Assembly (NCBI RefSeq): GCF_038404985.1
Contig: NZ_JBBKBA010000001.1
Location: forward strand, 186,001 to 250,000
Length of the DNA stretch: 64,000 nt
Direction of reading: 5' to 3'
Source: Ferrovibrio sp. MS7
Lineage (GTDB): Bacteria > Pseudomonadota > Alphaproteobacteria > Ferrovibrionales > Ferrovibrionaceae
Shown here: positions 1 through 7,714 of the stretch, piece by piece
Layout: each line of letters begins with the position of its first letter
How positions within the stretch are numbered: position 1 is the first letter of the stretch
Notes under the pieces: model-generated
Seen by the model: only the letters and a program-made list of their open reading frames with translations
Databases searched by the model: none
Told to the model about the DNA's origin: nothing
Made by a program: the position numbers and the translations under genes

Positions 1-264
1 GATGGCGATATGCAACGTCACCAGCAGTTCGCTGAAGTAGTAGCGCCACTCGCGGAAATCCGGCGGGAAGAAGTCGCGCGCGAAGGTGGCCATGTTGCCG
101 GCATCGCGGATAAGGTTGCCGGGATTTATCTCGGCCCCCTGGTAGGACCAGACCAATACAGCGCAGGCCAGGGCATAGCCGAATAGTTTCAGCAGCGAGG
201 ACTTTAGACCCTGCTTCGGCGGGTGGATCGGATAGTCGGTCTGGATCGCGGCGGTCTGGGACAT
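1..264 (-). CDS. phnE: Phosphonate ABC transporter permease PhnE, N-terminal part (cut by window edge)
   Basis: Only the first 88 codons lie in the window; the rest continues past position 1. The visible part has a short cytoplasmic N-terminus rich in Pro/Lys and one hydrophobic segment at about residues 24-42, followed by a periplasmic-looking stretch, as in PhnE permeases. The family forms the membrane channel of the PhnCDE phosphonate importer. It lies 61 nt downstream of phnD, separated by a strong hairpin, and is the third gene of the phnCDE operon. The start ATG at 264 is the first in frame after the phnD stop. Assignment rests largely on gene order, so it is firm for the operon but the protein itself is mostly unseen. 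Confidence 0.8.
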   Translation of the reverse strand, partial: MSQTAAIQTDYPIHPPKQGLKSSLLKLFGYALACAVLVWSYQGAEINPGNLIRDAGNMATFARDFFPPDFREWRYYFSELLVTLHIAI

Positions 265-283
265 CGGCAGCCTCACATAGAGA

Positions 284-314
284 AACGCCGGGGAGGTTTT
301 CCCACCCCGGCGTT
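284..314 (-). promoter_or_regulatory. Intercistronic stem-loop between phnD and phnE
   Basis: A perfect 10-bp inverted repeat, AACGCCGGGG at 284-293 and CCCCGGCGTT at 305-314, encloses an 11-base loop. It sits immediately after the phnD stop and 20 nt before the phnE start, with no U-tract, so it is more likely an mRNA-stabilising or attenuating hairpin than a full terminator. Such hairpins commonly keep binding-protein transcript in excess over permease transcript in ABC operons; that role is inferred here. Confidence 0.75.
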
Positions 315-325
315 CATTGCTTGCT

Positions 326-1309
326 TCAAGAACCAAGCTGCTTGTTCAGTTCGGCGAGCTTGGCGTCGATCTCAGCCAGCTTCTTGGCCTTTTCGTCGGC
401 AGCCATGTTGGCATCGCCTTCCAGCTTTATCTTGTCGCGGAACAGGCCGAGCTGGCGGATCGGCAGCAGCTGCTTGTTGGAGGATTCCTTGAACGGACCC
501 CATTGCAGGTCGGCAAGCACCTTCTTCTCGCGCTCATCCTTGGTGCCATAAGTCATGAAGAACGTCTTCACGGCCTTCTTGGTCTCTTCCGGCAGATCCT
601 TGCGCCATACGATCGGGTCGGAAGCGATCAGCGGCGACTTCCAGATCGCCTTCACCTCCTTGGCCTTCTCGGGCATGGTCTTCTGCAGACGCTCGAGATT
701 CTCGGTGTTGTTGGTGGCGATATCGACCTGCTTGTTGGCAACGGCGAGCGCGTTGGTCTCGTGATTGGCCGCCACAACGCGGGTGAAATGCTTGCGGATA
801 TCGATATTGTTCTGGCCCCAGGCGTAGTAGCTCGGCACCAGGAAGCCCGAGGTCGAGTTCGGATCGCCGTTGCCGAAAGTGTATTTGCCCGGCGCCTTGA
901 CGATATCTTCCAGCGAATTGATCGGGCTGTCCTTGTGCACCAGCAGCAGCGACCAGTAGCCCGGCGCGCCATCCTTGGAGGTGGTCTGCACGAACACTTC
1001 GCCATCGGCGCGATCCACCGCCTGCATAGCAGAGGCATTGCCGTACCAGGCAATCTGCACCTTGTTGAAGCGCATGCCTTCAATCACGCCGGCATAGTCG
1101 GGGGCAAAGAAGGCATTGATCTTCATGCCGGTCTGCTTCTGCATGTCGGCGAGGAACGGCTCCCAGATGGTCTTCAGGTTGGCGCTCGATTCGGTCGAGA
1201 TGATGCCGAAGTTGAGTTCCTTCAGACCCTGGGCCTGAGCCGGGGCAGTGCCGGCGAAGCCGAGCAGCAGCAGCGGTAGTGTTGCCTTAAGCAAGTTGCG
1301 GCGAAGCAT
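326..1309 (-). CDS. phnD: Phosphonate ABC transporter substrate-binding protein PhnD
   Basis: A 327-residue periplasmic binding protein that captures phosphonates for PhnC/PhnE. Residues 1-26 form a signal peptide with an RR near the start, a hydrophobic core and an AQA cleavage site. The mature part has the PhnD-family pattern: a pocket region near residues 62-95 (FAPDYAGVIEGMR, then QIAWYGNASA), a GDPNSTSG segment near residues 147-154 that matches the phosphate/phosphonate-contacting Ser-Thr-Ser loop, and a Lys-rich C-terminus. The length is normal for the family. GGGAG lies 9 nt before the ATG. The gene is 41 nt downstream of phnC and ahead of phnE in the same operon. Confidence 0.93.
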   Translation of the reverse strand: MLRRNLLKATLPLLLLGFAGTAPAQAQGLKELNFGIISTESSANLKTIWEPFLADMQKQTGMKINAFFAPDYAGVIEGMRFNKVQIAWYGNASAMQAVDRADGEVFVQTTSKDGAPGYWSLLLVHKDSPINSLEDIVKAPGKYTFGNGDPNSTSGFLVPSYYAWGQNNIDIRKHFTRVVAANHETNALAVANKQVDIATNNTENLERLQKTMPEKAKEVKAIWKSPLIASDPIVWRKDLPEETKKAVKTFFMTYGTKDEREKKVLADLQWGPFKESSNKQLLPIRQLGLFRDKIKLEGDANMAADEKAKKLAEIDAKLAELNKQLGS

Positions 1310-1350
1310 GGATAATTCTCCCGTTGGCTACGAAGTAATCGTGAAAAGGA

Positions 1351-2205
1351 TCAGGCGATGGCCGCCTGCAGCGGACGTGCCCGGTATTCGGCGGCCTTAG
1401 GCTCCTCGACTTCTGGCGTGCCGAGCGAGCCGAAATCGAGGTCGCTGTTATCGCCATAGAGGTCGCGCAGCAATGGCGCGGTGACGCTGGCGGCCGGGCC
1501 GTCATACATCACGCGGCCATCGCGCAGCGCGACGACACGGCGGCAGTATTTCAGCGCGAAATCCACCTGATGCAGCGACACCACGACGGTGACCCCATCG
1601 GTGCGGTTGATATCGGCCAGAGCCGCCATGACGCGGCGTGAGGATTCCGGATCCAGCGAGGCAATCGGCTCGTCGGCCAGAATGACAGCAGCTTTCTGCA
1701 CCAGGGCGCGGGCGATGGCGGCGCGCTGCTGCTGACCGCCGGAAAGGGTGGAAGCACGCTGGAAGGCGCATTGCGCGATACCGACGCGGGCCAGGGCCTG
1801 CACCGCATCGCGGCGCTGCTCGTCGGTGAACCAGCGGAGCAGGCTGCGCCACAGCGGCAGGCGGCCCAGATTGCCGGCCAGCACATTGGTGATCACCGAG
1901 AGCCGGCCAACCAGATTGAATTGCTGGAACACGAAGCCGATACCGGCACGGGTCTCACGGATGCCCCGGCCAAGCTTGCCGGCCTGCTGCACCATGCGGC
2001 CATTCACCGCCACCTGGGCCTGGGCATCGCGGTCGCCCTGCATCAGCCCGGCGACATGGCGGAGCAAGGTGGATTTGCCCGAACCGGAGGCCCCGATCAG
2101 GGCGACCATTTCGCCGGGCTGGATTACGAGATTGATCTTGTCGAGAGCGCGCTTGCCGGTGGCAAAGGTTTTCGATAGATGAACGATCTCGATTGCGGCA
2201 CGCAT
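1351..2205 (-). CDS. phnC: Phosphonate ABC transporter ATP-binding protein PhnC
   Basis: A 284-residue ATPase that powers the PhnCDE importer. Walker A (GASGSGKST) is at residues 38-46, the Q-loop reads FVFQQFNLV, the ABC signature is [15 protein letters not shown], Walker B is [11 protein letters not shown], and the switch His is in VSLHQVD. The frame stays open further upstream, but the ATG at 2205 has AGGAGA six bases before it and gives the canonical N-terminus, so I reject the longer version. It is the first gene of phnCDE and diverges from the DUF1045 gene across a 129-nt gap. Confidence 0.94.
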   Translation of the reverse strand: MRAAIEIVHLSKTFATGKRALDKINLVIQPGEMVALIGASGSGKSTLLRHVAGLMQGDRDAQAQVAVNGRMVQQAGKLGRGIRETRAGIGFVFQQFNLVGRLSVITNVLAGNLGRLPLWRSLLRWFTDEQRRDAVQALARVGIAQCAFQRASTLSGGQQQRAAIARALVQKAAVILADEPIASLDPESSRRVMAALADINRTDGVTVVVSLHQVDFALKYCRRVVALRDGRVMYDGPAASVTAPLLRDLYGDNSDLDFGSLGTPEVEEPKAAEYRARPLQAAIA

Positions 2206-2334
2206 ACATGCTCTCCTGATGCCCTCGGGCCTGGATGGCTTAGCAACGCCACATGACACTTCCGTTGCGCTTCGGCGACGGGATGGTGAAATCGCCCCGG
2301 CGGCCGGTTCGCTGCCGAGTTACCCACAGGACGA
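2206..2334. promoter_or_regulatory. Divergent promoter region of phnC and the DUF1045 gene
   Basis: The 129-nt gap between two divergent genes must carry both promoters. Reading toward phnC there is a TGTCAT half-site near 2250-2256, which resembles half of a Pho box, but no convincing second half was found. No copy of the phnG/phnF palindrome was seen here. Confidence 0.4.
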
Positions 2335-3051
2335 TTGCAGCACTTGTCTATCCCCTCGCCGCGCTACGCCCTCTACGCCGCTCCCGCCACCAGCGATCCG
2401 TTGCATGGCTTTGCCGCCCGCTGGCTGGGGCATGATCCGGATTCGGGGGAAAGTTTCCGCGCCGGGGTGCCCGGCTTCGATGCCGCCTGGCTCGACCGCA
2501 TCACCGCCGAGCCGCGCCGCTATGGCTTCCACGCCACCTTGAAACCGCCCTTCCGGCTGGCCGAAGGCAAGTATGAGGCCGGACTGATCAGGGCCTTGGC
2601 CGCTTTCGCCAGCAGCTTCCCCAGCGTGCTGCTGCCGCGCCTGAGCGTAGAAGCCCTGGGCAGTTTCTTGGCGCTGCGCCCCTCGCAGCCCTGCCCTGGC
2701 GTGAACCGGCTGGCGGCTGATTGCGTGCGCCGCTTCGACAGCTTCCGGGCGCCCGCCAGCGCCGCCGAACTGGCCAAACGCCGCGCCATAGGTTTGACCG
2801 CGCGGCAGGAGGCATACCTCACCGAGTGGGGCTATCCTTACGTATTCGATGAATTCCGGCTGCATTTCACGCTGACCGGCAAGATCGAGGATGCCGGCAC
2901 ACGCCAGCGCCTGCTCGATTACCTTAAAAATGCCACAGCGCCGCTGCTCGGCGAGACGCTTATGCTTGGCGAGCTATGCCTGTTCCGCCAGGCATCAGAG
3001 CGGGAGAATTTTCGCGTGCTGCGCCGCTTCGCCCTGGCTCCTGCAGAGTAA
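2335..3051 (+). CDS. DUF1045 family protein, predicted 2H phosphoesterase of phosphonate metabolism
   Basis: A protein of about 235 residues of the DUF1045 family, which is known almost only from phosphonate operons. It carries two H-x-T motifs about 110 residues apart, HAT at residues 66-68 and HFT at 177-179 (counted from the TTG at 2335), the hallmark of the 2H phosphoesterase fold that opens cyclic phosphates. The cluster has no phnP in view, so I infer that this enzyme may open 5-phosphoribosyl 1,2-cyclic phosphate, the PhnP step. There is no ATG start: TTG at 2335 or TTG at 2344 are the options, with AGGA at 2328-2331. Its last 57 nt overlap the convergent phnN gene. Confidence 0.85.
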   Translation: MQHLSIPSPRYALYAAPATSDPLHGFAARWLGHDPDSGESFRAGVPGFDAAWLDRITAEPRRYGFHATLKPPFRLAEGKYEAGLIRALAAFASSFPSVLLPRLSVEALGSFLALRPSQPCPGVNRLAADCVRRFDSFRAPASAAELAKRRAIGLTARQEAYLTEWGYPYVFDEFRLHFTLTGKIEDAGTRQRLLDYLKNATAPLLGETLMLGELCLFRQASERENFRVLRRFALAPAE

Positions 3052-3612
3052 TCCTGGCTCCTGCAGAAGACTGACCAGCCGCGCCACGCCTTGCTCCAGC
3101 GGGCCATCATTGGCCAGAATCGCCACATCGTCGCCGGCCAGATCGAAGGCGGCAGCACGCGCCAAGCGCTGCACGATATCGGCGGGGCTTTCACGGCCAC
3201 GCGCTTCAAGCCGCTGACGCAGCACGTTGGGCGACGCGGTGACACCAATGATCAAGCGGTTGGCATAAAGCCGCCGCAGATCCGGCAGGATGGCGCGGGA
3301 AACATTCACCACCACCTGAATACCGGCACGGAGATCATCGTCTATCGAGCGCGGTATGCCGTAAAGCAGACCATGCGCCGCCCAGGACAGGGCGAAAGCA
3401 CCGCGCTCCTGCTCGGCCTGGAAGGCGGCTTCATCCAGCGCGATATAATCCTCGCCGCCGAGATCCGGCGCCCGCGTCACCACGCGGCGCGGGAAACGGA
3501 TGGTGGGATTCGTCCCTAATACCGCACGCGCACCAGCCAGCAGGCTGTCCTTGCCGACGCCGCTGGGGCCGACAACGACGACGAGACGGCCAGGATGGAA
3601 TGTACCGCCCAT
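2995..3612 (-). CDS. phnN: Ribose 1,5-bisphosphate phosphokinase PhnN
   Basis: A 205-residue guanylate-kinase-like enzyme that phosphorylates ribose 1,5-bisphosphate to PRPP, the last step that recycles the ribose of C-P lyase intermediates. A P-loop (GPSGVGKDS) lies at residues 15-23, followed by the family's TRAPD/GGEDY segment and a conserved ALSWAAHG motif near residue 75. The length is close to E. coli PhnN. The start codon abuts the stop of the upstream HD-domain gene (TGAATG), so the two are translationally coupled. It is the last gene of the phnG-to-phnN operon and converges on, and overlaps by 57 nt, the DUF1045 gene. Confidence 0.92.
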   Translation of the reverse strand: MGGTFHPGRLVVVVGPSGVGKDSLLAGARAVLGTNPTIRFPRRVVTRAPDLGGEDYIALDEAAFQAEQERGAFALSWAAHGLLYGIPRSIDDDLRAGIQVVVNVSRAILPDLRRLYANRLIIGVTASPNVLRQRLEARGRESPADIVQRLARAAAFDLAGDDVAILANDGPLEQGVARLVSLLQEPGLLCRSQGEAAQHAKILPL

Positions 3613-4167
3613 TCAGGCCGCGTTGCCGAGGGACCGGGCGATGAAGCTGCGGTAATAGGCGAGATCGGGGGTGCGCAGCTTCGGTGTTTTGGCGGCATCA
3701 TCCCAGCGCCGCAGCATCACGGCATCCTGGGCAAAAGGCTGGGCGATGAATGCCGCCGCTTCGGCCTCGCTGTAGATGCCGCCCTGCACTTCCAGGCTGG
3801 TCTTGGAGGCTTGCGACAGGCCGGCCCAGTAGTGCTGCTCGGCGCGGCAGAGATAGCGCTTGGCATTGACATGCAGCCGCACCGGCTCGGCCACCGCTGC
3901 CGGGAAATACTGCGCCAGCCAGTCGGCGGCGATGGTCTCATGCTGTGCATCGACACCCTGCTCGGCCAGGCCCTCGTCGCCCTGCCCGACCAGATGGCCG
4001 ATATCATGTAGCAGCGAGGCGGTGATCAGTTCCGGGCTGGAGCCGCTACGTTCGGCATGCATGGCGCATTGCAGGGCGTGTTCCAACTGGCTCACCGCCT
4101 CCATGCCGTAGCGCTCGGCGCCGGCCTTTTCCAGAAGTCCTACCACGGTGTCAAGAATATCCGGCAT
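3613..4167 (-). CDS. PhnZ-like HD-domain mixed-valent di-iron oxygenase (phosphonate-operon HDIG protein)
   Basis: A 184-residue HD-domain protein of the family called phosphonate degradation operons associated HDIG protein. It keeps the spacing of the PhnZ iron and substrate residues as I recall them: Tyr20 and Glu23, His30, His54-Asp55 with His58 (LLHDIGH), His76, His99, Lys103 and an Asp near 156. PhnZ splits the C-P bond of 2-amino-1-hydroxyethylphosphonate with O2; a relative, TmpB, acts on a trimethylated analogue. No PhnY-type hydroxylase gene is in the window, so the substrate is open. ATG at 4167 is chosen for the GGGAGGA five bases upstream; the longer frame overlaps phnM. It lies 11 nt after phnM. 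Confidence 0.85.
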   Translation of the reverse strand: MPDILDTVVGLLEKAGAERYGMEAVSQLEHALQCAMHAERSGSSPELITASLLHDIGHLVGQGDEGLAEQGVDAQHETIAADWLAQYFPAAVAEPVRLHVNAKRYLCRAEQHYWAGLSQASKTSLEVQGGIYSEAEAAAFIAQPFAQDAVMLRRWDDAAKTPKLRTPDLAYYRSFIARSLGNAA

Positions 4168-4178
4168 TGCATCCTCCC

Positions 4179-5324
4179 TCACATAACCCGCTGGCCCTCG
4201 CGCCACACGCTACGCACCACCGGGAACCCGTCCACGACGCTGACGCGGATCAGGTCGGCCCGGCGGCCCGGCTCGATGGCGCCACGATCTGTAAGGCCGA
4301 TGGACTCGGCCGGGTTGCGCGTTACCATCGCGACTGCCTGGGGTAGCGAAATATCGGGCACCTGGCTCGGCAGCAGGAAAGCGGAATGCAGCATGCTGCT
4401 GGGCACGTAATCCGAGGAGATGATATCCAGTTCACCGGCCTCGGCCAGCGATCTGGCTGAAATATTGCCGGAATGGGAGCCGCCGCGCACCACATTCGGG
4501 CCGCCCATCATCACCTTCATGCCATGCTGGCGGGACAGCGTGGCCGCGGTCTTGGTGGTGGGGAATTCCGCCACCACCATGCCATCGGCGGCGGCTTCGG
4601 CGACATGCTCGGCGGTGGCATCGTCATGGCTGGCGAGCGGCAGGCCCTTGGCACGGCAGAGATCGACCACGGCGCGGCGGTTGCGGACGCCATTGGCTTC
4701 GGCTGCCGCGATCTGGCTGGCCATGAATTCATCCATCTGGGCATCCGAGAGGCCGAACTTGCCTTGATAATATTCGCGATACTTGGCCGGATTGACGAAT
4801 TGCCGCTGGCCCGGGCTGTGATCCATCACCGAGATCAAACGCAGCCACGCCAATTCGGTCATGGGCTCGACCAGCGCCATCAAATCCTTGAAGGAAATTT
4901 CGCAGCGCAGATGCAGCAGATGCTCGGCCCGCAGCATTCCGGCCTGCTGCGCCCCGTCGATGGCCTGGATCATCTCGCGCAGCATTTCCATACGCACAGC
5001 ACCTTCGCGCACATCACCCACCGCTACCGCATCCAGCACCGTGGTAATCCCGGCGGCCGTGACCTGGGCATCATGGCTCATCACCGCCAGGCGACCGGGC
5101 CAGCGCACCCCGGGGCGCGGGGCGAAATGCTTTTCCATATGGTCGGTATGCAGCTCCACCAGGCCCGGCAGCAGATAATCACCATCGAAATCAATGGCAT
5201 CGGCGGCGTTGCTGGCACCGGCATCGATGGCTTTGATGCGGCCCTCCGCCATGCTGAGGCAGCCCTGCTCGATCATCGCCTCGGGCGTGACCAGGCGGGC
5301 ATTGCGGATCGTGACGGCACTCAT
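4179..5324 (-). CDS. phnM: Alpha-D-ribose 1-methylphosphonate 5-triphosphate diphosphatase PhnM
   Basis: A 381-residue amidohydrolase-fold enzyme that removes pyrophosphate from ribose-1-alkylphosphonate 5-triphosphate, giving the C-P lyase substrate. The metal site is visible as LHTDHMEKH at residues 58-66, with later ligands in SHDD (about 230) and in SSDYVPSSM near the C-terminus. The length matches the family. The start codon overlaps the phnL stop (ATGA), so they are translationally coupled. It sits in the canonical order phnJ-phnK-phnL-phnM. Confidence 0.95.
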   Translation of the reverse strand: MSAVTIRNARLVTPEAMIEQGCLSMAEGRIKAIDAGASNAADAIDFDGDYLLPGLVELHTDHMEKHFAPRPGVRWPGRLAVMSHDAQVTAAGITTVLDAVAVGDVREGAVRMEMLREMIQAIDGAQQAGMLRAEHLLHLRCEISFKDLMALVEPMTELAWLRLISVMDHSPGQRQFVNPAKYREYYQGKFGLSDAQMDEFMASQIAAAEANGVRNRRAVVDLCRAKGLPLASHDDATAEHVAEAAADGMVVAEFPTTKTAATLSRQHGMKVMMGGPNVVRGGSHSGNISARSLAEAGELDIISSDYVPSSMLHSAFLLPSQVPDISLPQAVAMVTRNPAESIGLTDRGAIEPGRRADLIRVSVVDGFPVVRSVWREGQRVM

Positions 5325-6016
5325 GCGGCGGCTCCAAGGGCTTGCAAAGGTAACAGGCGGGTGGCGATGGCAGCCCGGGTCTCGTCGTCATGCACAATGG
5401 CGACGATGGCGGTGCCGCGTCGGCGCGCAGTTTCGATCAGATTTATGACAATGGTGCGATTGCCAGCATCAAGCGAGGCGGTTGGCTCATCCAGCAGCAG
5501 CATTGGATGATCGGCGCAGAACCCCCGCGCGATATTGATCCGCTGCTGTTCGCCGCCGGAGAAAGTGGCCGGCGGCAGGCTCCATAGCCGCTCCGGGATA
5601 TTGAGTTCGCTGAGCAGTGCGGCCGCCCGCTGCCGGGCAGCCTGCTCAGCCTCGCCGCGCGCCAGCAAGGGTTCGGCGACGATATCCAGGGTGGCGACGC
5701 GCGGGATGACGCGCAGGAACTGGGTGACATAGCCCAAGCTGCGGCGGCGGATATCGAGCAGCACACGCGGCTGGGCCTGGAGAATATCCACCAGCTCGCC
5801 TTCATGGCGCAGCAGAATACGGCCCTGCTGCGGCCTGTAATTGCCATAGATCGAACGCAGCAAAGTGGATTTGCCGGCGCCCGAGGGGCCATGCAGCACC
5901 ACGCATTCGCCGGCCTGTACGCTCATGCTGGTATGGCGCAGCACCGGCAGCGAAATGCCGCCGCGCAGATGCAGGGTGAAGGTCTTGCTCACATCCTCGA
6001 CGCGAATCATGTCCAT
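5321..6016 (-). CDS. phnL: C-P lyase system protein PhnL (ABC-type ATPase)
   Basis: A 231-residue ABC-family ATPase of the C-P lyase assembly, not a transporter subunit. Walker A is GPSGAGKST near residues 44-52, the signature reads FSGGEQQRINIARGF, Walker B is LLLDEPTASLD, and the switch region is AIVHDDETR. The usual switch His is kept. PhnL functions with PhnG, PhnH and PhnI in joining ATP and phosphonate, and PhnK/PhnL bind the core complex in E. coli. Overlapping start/stop with phnM and a 7-nt gap to phnK place it in the middle of the operon. Confidence 0.94.
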   Translation of the reverse strand: MDMIRVEDVSKTFTLHLRGGISLPVLRHTSMSVQAGECVVLHGPSGAGKSTLLRSIYGNYRPQQGRILLRHEGELVDILQAQPRVLLDIRRRSLGYVTQFLRVIPRVATLDIVAEPLLARGEAEQAARQRAAALLSELNIPERLWSLPPATFSGGEQQRINIARGFCADHPMLLLDEPTASLDAGNRTIVINLIETARRRGTAIVAIVHDDETRAAIATRLLPLQALGAAA

Positions 6017-6023
6017 GGGGGCC

Positions 6024-6806
6024 TCACACGCTCAAGACCGAGGAGACCAGCAACTGCGTGTAGGCATGCTGCGGATCGTCGAGCAATTGGTCGGTAAGGC
6101 CGGCCTCCACCACCTCGCCGCGCCGCATCACCATCAGGCGATGCGCCAGCAGGCGGGCAACGCCAAGGTCATGGGTAACGACAATCACCGCGACATTATG
6201 TTCCTGCACCAGGCGGCGCAGCAGGTCTAGCAGGCGCGCCTGCACCGAGACGTCGAGGCCGCCGGTCGGCTCGTCCATCAGCACGATGCGTGGCCGCGTC
6301 ACCAGGTTGCGGGCGATCTGCAGGCGCTGCTGCATGCCACCGGAGAAACGGCGCGGCTGGTCGTCAATACGCTCGGCGGGTATCTCCACGGCATTCAGCC
6401 AGTGCAAGGCGGTGCCGCGCAATTCGCCATAATGCTTATTCCCCAGCGCCATCAGGCGTTCGCCGATATTGGCGCCGGCTGAAAAGGTCATGCGTAGGCC
6501 ATCGCGGGCATGTTGCTGCACGAAGCCCCATTCGGTGCGCATCAACTGACGGCGCCGCGCCTCATTGGCGGTGAGCAGATCAACGATCTCATCATTGCCG
6601 GCCCGGTAAAGCACCCGGCCGGCATCGGCGGCGATGCGCCCGGCCAGGATATTCAGGAGCGTCGACTTGCCCGAGCCGGATTCGCCGACAATGCCGAGCA
6701 CCTCGCCCGGCCACAGCTCGAACGAGATGTCGCGGCAGGCCGCCTGGCGACCGAAGCTCTTATGCAATTCCTCGACGCTGAGCAGCGGCATTTCCTGCGC
6801 AATCAT
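6024..6806 (-). CDS. phnK: C-P lyase system protein PhnK (ABC-type ATPase)
   Basis: A 260-residue ABC-family ATPase that binds the PhnGHIJ core complex in E. coli. Walker A is GESGSGKST at about residues 40-48, the Q-loop is FVQQHARDGLRM, the signature is FSGGMQQRLQIARNL, Walker B is VLMDEPTGGLD, and the switch His is in VVTHDLGVARLLA. The sequence resembles dipeptide-transporter ATPases, as is usual for PhnK, but the gene order leaves no doubt. Its start overlaps the phnJ stop by 4 nt. Confidence 0.94.
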   Translation of the reverse strand: MIAQEMPLLSVEELHKSFGRQAACRDISFELWPGEVLGIVGESGSGKSTLLNILAGRIAADAGRVLYRAGNDEIVDLLTANEARRRQLMRTEWGFVQQHARDGLRMTFSAGANIGERLMALGNKHYGELRGTALHWLNAVEIPAERIDDQPRRFSGGMQQRLQIARNLVTRPRIVLMDEPTGGLDVSVQARLLDLLRRLVQEHNVAVIVVTHDLGVARLLAHRLMVMRRGEVVEAGLTDQLLDDPQHAYTQLLVSSVLSV

Positions 6807-7714
6807 GCCGCAGTCTCCTTCTCATAAGGTGCAGCCAGCGCACCATGATGGCCGGCTTCGCGGCGGTCGTTGCAGTAATCCGTATCGGAGCAGACGAACA
6901 TGCGGCCGCCCTGGTCATCCAGGATCACTTCATCGAGGAAACTGTCGCTGGCGCCGCAGAGCGCGCAGGGCTGTACCCAGCGTTCGATGCTGAACGGGTG
7001 GTCGGCGAAATCCAGCGGCTGCACATCCGTGTAGGGCGGCAGGGCGTAGATGCGCTTTTCGCGACCGGCGCCGAAAAGCTGCAAGGCGGCATTCATATGC
7101 AGTTTCGGCGTATCGAATTTCGGAATCGGCGAGCAGCGCATCAGGTAGCGGCCATTCACCAGCACCGGGTAGTCATAGGATGTCGCGATATGGCCGTGCT
7201 GTGCGATATCCTCATAGAGCTTCACATGCATGACGCCATATTCCGACAGCGCATGCATCACGCGGGTTTCGGTCTCGCGTGGCTCCAGCCAGCGCAGCGG
7301 CTCCGGGATCGGCACCTGGTAAACCAGGATCTGGCCCTCACTGAGCGGCGTTTCCGGCACGCGGTGGCGGGTCTGGATCAGGGTGGCGGCACGGGTACGC
7401 TCGGTGGTGGAAACCCCGGTCATGCGCTGGAAGAAGCGGCGGATCGACACGGCATTGGTGGTGTCGTCGGCGCCCTGGTCGATCACCTTCAGCACATCGT
7501 CGCTGCCGATCACCGCCGCCGTCACCTGCATGCCGCCAGTACCCCAGCCGTAAGGCAAAGGCATTTCGCGGCTGCCGAACGGCACCTGATAGCCGGGAAT
7601 CGCCACCGCCTTGAGGATGGCGCGGCGCAGCATGCGCTTGGTCTGCTCGTCCAGGAAGGCGAAATTGTAACCGGCTAGCTGTGCACTGCCTTGATACGCT
7701 TGCGTCAAGTTCAT
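6803..7714 (-). CDS. phnJ: Alpha-D-ribose 1-methylphosphonate 5-phosphate C-P lyase PhnJ
   Basis: The 303-residue radical SAM enzyme that cleaves the carbon-phosphorus bond. The four functional cysteines are Cys250, Cys253, Cys275 and Cys281; their spacing (3, 22, 6) is the same as Cys241/244/266/272 of E. coli PhnJ, which hold the 4Fe-4S cluster and provide the thiyl radical residue. A GWGTGGMQ glycine segment lies near residues 56-63. No truncation is seen, so the enzyme should be active. Its start overlaps the phnI stop by 4 nt and its end overlaps phnK. Confidence 0.97.
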   Translation of the reverse strand: MNLTQAYQGSAQLAGYNFAFLDEQTKRMLRRAILKAVAIPGYQVPFGSREMPLPYGWGTGGMQVTAAVIGSDDVLKVIDQGADDTTNAVSIRRFFQRMTGVSTTERTRAATLIQTRHRVPETPLSEGQILVYQVPIPEPLRWLEPRETETRVMHALSEYGVMHVKLYEDIAQHGHIATSYDYPVLVNGRYLMRCSPIPKFDTPKLHMNAALQLFGAGREKRIYALPPYTDVQPLDFADHPFSIERWVQPCALCGASDSFLDEVILDDQGGRMFVCSDTDYCNDRREAGHHGALAAPYEKETAA

